Positions 31,416 through 34,174 of a DNA stretch of 34,174 bases are shown here, in pieces. Origin of the DNA: Chromera velia. Its lineage: Eukaryota > Sar > Chromeraceae. How positions within the stretch are numbered: the stretch's first letter is position 1; every line of letters begins with the position of its first letter. Location of the stretch: assembly GCA_018398765.1 (NCBI GenBank), contig JAHBMJ010005915.1:5001-39174 (forward strand), read 5' to 3'. Both the position numbers and the translations under genes were made by a program. The notes under the pieces were generated by a model. It was not told the origin of the DNA, searched no databases, and saw nothing but the letters and a program-made list of their open reading frames with translations.

Positions 31416-32147
31416 TCATGCTCTACTCAACCCTCCTGAAGGGAAAATAAGGCCCACGTCATCTATAAAAGCACCAATGAAGGTGCTCTTTAAACGATGT
31501 TGCTCTCTCACTCTATCGCTCAGCCTGTCTAGCACAGGCTTTAGGCCGATACAGAACAATGCGTTGCCCATCACATCTCCCTGCTGCACCCTTTCTTCCA
31601 AAAAAATCACCTTTGTCTCCCCCGTGTCCTTCTAAAAGAACGTTGAAGTAGGACTTCCATAGAAGAACATTAAAAAGGTGTACATCTCTGGAAAGTGTAT
31701 GTAAACCTCGTCCATGATCTGCTGCCGGTCCGCGGGTTAAACGCATTTTAAGCGTCTAAGGGAAGAAATACGGCTGATTTGTCAAGCTGCAGGGCTGTCC
31801 GCACCGTATGATATAGTCTTGCACACCCGTCTGCTGTACGCACTGCATACTGTCTCACTCCCAAGTGCTTCTCTATTTATTCTCCTTTTTCAAAGAGAAC
31901 CGCCCTCGTGATCCATCTTCGCACCGCGTCTCCCACCATGATGGGCCGTATCTTCGACCCATTTACATTCTTACGGAGTGCAAAACACCGCCCGCACGCT
32001 AGCAGATCCAGTACCTCTGGTAGGGCTCTGCCAGCCACCAGATCTTACCCAATTGAGAGAACTACAGCTTGGCGCCCCCTTGCTGCTATTCCATCTGGAG
32101 GAAGAAGGAAACTCAAGTGCTCGTACCTCTATCCCGTCACGCCCTGA
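31416..32147 (-). pseudogene. Reverse transcriptase core of the retroelement
   Basis: Successive RT motifs can be read: RYEHLSFLLP at about 32127; then CGRCFALRKNVNGSKIRPIM (fingers) near 31995-31935; GVRQYAVRTADGCARLYHTV near 31860-31800; a motif A-like LDA-stop-NAFN at about 31755; FFYGSPTSTF followed by a TAG at 31632-31634; VQQGDVMGNALFCIGLKPVL (motif B region) at about 31585; and FIDDVGLIFPSGG with the catalytic DD of motif C near 31460. In-frame stops (three TAA, one TAG) and a frameshift between motif A and the YGS segment show the copy is dead. It would copy element RNA at a nicked target. Confidence 0.8.
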
Positions 32148-32713
32148 GCCGATCCTTTTGGTGCTGTGCGTAGTGTTTTTAAAAGGCTCTCTGCTGCAAC
32201 CTCCAGTGGCGGCATTGCATGATCATGCCATCGCACTTGCAATGGGGTTGCTCTGGATAGGTGCATGTCCTTTAGCTTTCGGTACGTCTCTTCATCCGCC
32301 TTGGCCACCCTAAATGATGAAAGACGTGCGGCTGCTTTTGATAGTGCTCCCTGTTGAATAAAGGCCTCGACTGCCGCCTCTTTCAACTCCAGCTCTTTCT
32401 TGGCACCTGTTTCCCCCCCCCTCTAGGACCTGTTCGTTACCTTCTCCCTTCTTTTCTTTCCTTAGAAAACAATATCTGCTCTCAACTCTGTAAGAAGCTC
32501 TTCAAACCGACCTCTCCAGAAAGCACCGATCTTCCCTGCCGTTTGTTTATCTAAATATGTCCCCCCCTTTTCCGCTTTCCTCCAAAATAGACTGAAAAAA
32601 TAAATCATGACCTTCCAGGCTCTTTCTGCTGTGCGTCCATCGGTTGAGCGAGTCATTTCAATCAATTTTGAGAACATCTGTACCAATCGTAATCGGAATT
32701 TCCCCGGGAGCAC
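32129..32713 (-). pseudogene. Helical linker upstream of the RT
   Basis: Two open pieces (32713-32462 and 32386-32129). The first contains LVQMFSKLIEMTRSTDGRTA, the second KEAAVEAFIQQGALSKAAAR followed by a VAKADEETYRKLKDMH segment, both typical of the region preceding the RT in plant- and protist-type single-ORF elements. A frameshift at the G8 run near 32415 separates them. Confidence 0.6.
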
Positions 32714-32760
32714 CTTTTCTATGGGAATTCTGAGATCGTCTACTGCGTGCTGTGCTAGGT

Positions 32761-33600
32761 CTATCCAATCCCAAAACGCCCACCCTTCCTCCCAGCCTTC
32801 TGTCGGCCCTTCATTACAGTGTAGTAATTCTCTTCAGGGGCTCTTCCTCCCCCTGCCATCTCGCCTGGCCGGCTTTCTGTACCTCTGTCCCTTCCTTCTA
32901 TCTCTTGCCCCCTTTGTTCCCTTTCTTCTCCGGTTTGTCTCTCCTCCCCCTTTTCTCCGCAACTCGCTCGACCTGCGGGGGCTGACTGGGGTGCCGCACC
33001 TACGGATATATATGTGTTTGACGGTACTGACTGGTCGGTAGACGGTGCTTCGTCTTCCTGCTCAGCTTTATCTTCATCTACCCCCTCCACTTCTGTCCCC
33101 GCAGGATCGAACTTGGCTTCTTTGCTTCTTCCATCCAAGATAATTCTTTTAGCAACTTCAGACACTCCCGCCAGTGAGAACCTGCTAGAAAGCAGAACTG
33201 TTCCCGCTTCGTACAACGCTCTGCCTCCCATATGGAGAAGCCCTGCTGATGAGTTAGAAGCTGCAGCTATGGCAGCTGTGGGGGCTGCCGCTGCGGCTGC
33301 CACTGCTGTTGTCCGGCTCTGTCCCTGTAAAGAAGTACGACTTGCATTGCTAGTAGCACCTCCCTGCTGTTCTATTTCTCTTCTTCTTTTCCTCTTCTTA
33401 ATTTTGGGTGCTGCCATAGGTAACTCTACACACTCTATCTTAATCAACCTGCTCATTTCATCTCCTCGCTTAATTTGTGTGTGACACTGTGTGTATGTGT
33501 GTGGGATATGGTATGTGTGGGATGTGCATGTGTGCATGGGTTTGTACATTTTTAATTGTAGTTTGCATGTATCCATGATGATTGTCTTCGTCTTCTTCAA
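32761..33600 (-). pseudogene. N-terminal region of the retroelement ORF
   Basis: An open frame of 279 codons ending in TAG at 32761. A likelier start than the first is ATG at about 33459 (MSRLIKIECVELP). The product has a basic stretch (PKIKKRKRRREIEQQ), an Ala-rich run, and an acidic Glu/Asp/Gly low-complexity tail. No zinc finger is evident. The next piece (32713 onward) continues the protein after the stop and a short gap. Confidence 0.5.
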
Positions 33601-33603
33601 AGT

Positions 33604-33622
33604 TTAAACTAAGTTAGTTTAA
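33604..33622. repeat. Perfect AT-rich palindrome
   Basis: TTAAACTAA-G-TTAGTTTAA, just upstream of the retroelement's N-terminal frame. Confidence 0.6.
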
Positions 33623-34174
33623 TTACTTCTTCATTCAAGCCCAGTCGCTCTCCTCTTCTGGCGTTTGGGCAGTCGTCAGTCCCCCTGCTCAAGCGACATC
33701 GCCCCCTTCTTCGCTGTGCGACGGTTTCCTTTTTACGTTATCAAATCCCATTCAAATCCCGTCATGCATATCCCGTCTCTCTTCAACGATGTCTGCAAAT
33801 GTCTGGAATGCACGGTCTGTTCCAAAAATATATCTTAGCGCTGGTGTTCCCTCCCTTGTATTCCATGTGCAAGACAGAGATGTAGTAGATTCAAATCTTG
33901 CCTACGACTGTATCTGCATTTACAGTCTGCAAGGTATTCGGAGCGTAATGGAGGAAGGTCGTCTCTTCATGCATTCTTCTCCATTCTCCTCCCGCCTTTG
34001 AACTTGAAGGTCAGTTTGATGAATGCTGATGCATATTCCTCAGCAGGCGCTCTCTCGCAAGGCTCTCTGTCCGCATTCCCCCCTTTGTGGATTTCGTACT
34101 AGGGCCACTAAAATTTAATATTTTTGAATGAACTTCCCTTGTTTTTTGAATTACAGTTTTCACTCTATGCTCAT
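33623..34174. other. No supported gene at the window end
   Basis: A 70-codon plus-strand frame (33789-34001, ATG start, MSANVWNARSVP) is present but has no recognisable domain. The rest is mixed to AT-rich. Confidence 0.35.

Larger units (their letters stand above)
29573..33600 (-). mobile_element. Decayed non-LTR retrotransposon
   Basis: Minus-strand coding pieces follow each other in the expected order: N-terminal region (33600-32761), linker (32713-32129), reverse transcriptase (about 32147-31416), thumb/C-terminal connection (about 30598-30365) and restriction-like endonuclease region (30241-29633), then a 3' hairpin. Frames are broken by several stops and frameshifts, including at a G8 run near 32415. 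A single ORF with C-terminal endonuclease is the arrangement of R2/R4/CRE-like elements. No poly-A tail or target duplication was identified, so the outer limits are approximate. Confidence 0.8.

Noticed and set aside
33789..34001. Plus-strand ORF beginning MSANVWNARSV as the start of an L1-type endonuclease
   Set aside because: Only a few residues resemble that start; the expected catalytic motifs do not follow in any frame.

Overview
The window looks like nuclear DNA of a eukaryotic alga with a complex, red-derived plastid; a photosynthetic alveolate such as a chromerid would fit, but this is an inference. The reasons are: one split minus-strand gene whose product starts with a signal peptide ending ..GTA/FVQ followed by a Ser/Thr/Arg-rich transit-like stretch; introns with GTATGT / GTGAGC donors and pyrimidine-tract-AG acceptors; abundant microsatellites (AC, AG, CT, GT, CTTT, GAAG); and a heavy load of retroelements. 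There are no bacterial-style operons, and I found no tRNA, rRNA or CRISPR array.

Layout. 1-5.6 kb: decayed plus-strand coding tracts. The main one (about 2486-4850) stays in a single frame over its last 508 codons, interrupted only by TAG. 5.57-6.19 kb: GC-rich palindromic repeats. 6.2-7.26 kb: AT-rich, no gene. 7.86-8.88 kb: a minus-strand coiled-coil reading frame broken by one TAA. 8.9-15.7 kb: low-complexity and microsatellite DNA with no convincing gene. 15.69-18.79 kb: the best host gene, a split, probably plastid-targeted GNAT-type N-acetyltransferase, with a 39-base assembly gap in or beside one intron. 18.9-20.2 kb: CpG-rich short tandem repeats and hairpins.

21.07-29.38 kb: two 471-483 bp direct repeats (TG...CA) that may be the LTRs of an old LTR retrotransposon. 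Nested at 21.61-24.43 kb is a compact, young LTR element with identical 5-bp target duplications, 258-bp LTRs, a tRNA-type primer site, a polypurine tract and one internal ORF without pol. A 532-bp MITE-like element full of GTTAC/GTAAC motifs lies at 25.59-26.12 kb. 29.57-33.6 kb: a decayed minus-strand non-LTR retrotransposon with recognisable reverse transcriptase and a C-terminal restriction-like endonuclease signature, followed by a strong 3' hairpin.

Apart from the acetyltransferase, what unifies the window is transposon colonisation and decay. The substitutions separating repeat copies are almost purely transitions (52 of 54), and the stops in the 2.7-4.8 kb tract are mostly TAG. Both could reflect cytosine-deamination-driven decay of silenced repeats; the second could alternatively reflect UAG recoding.
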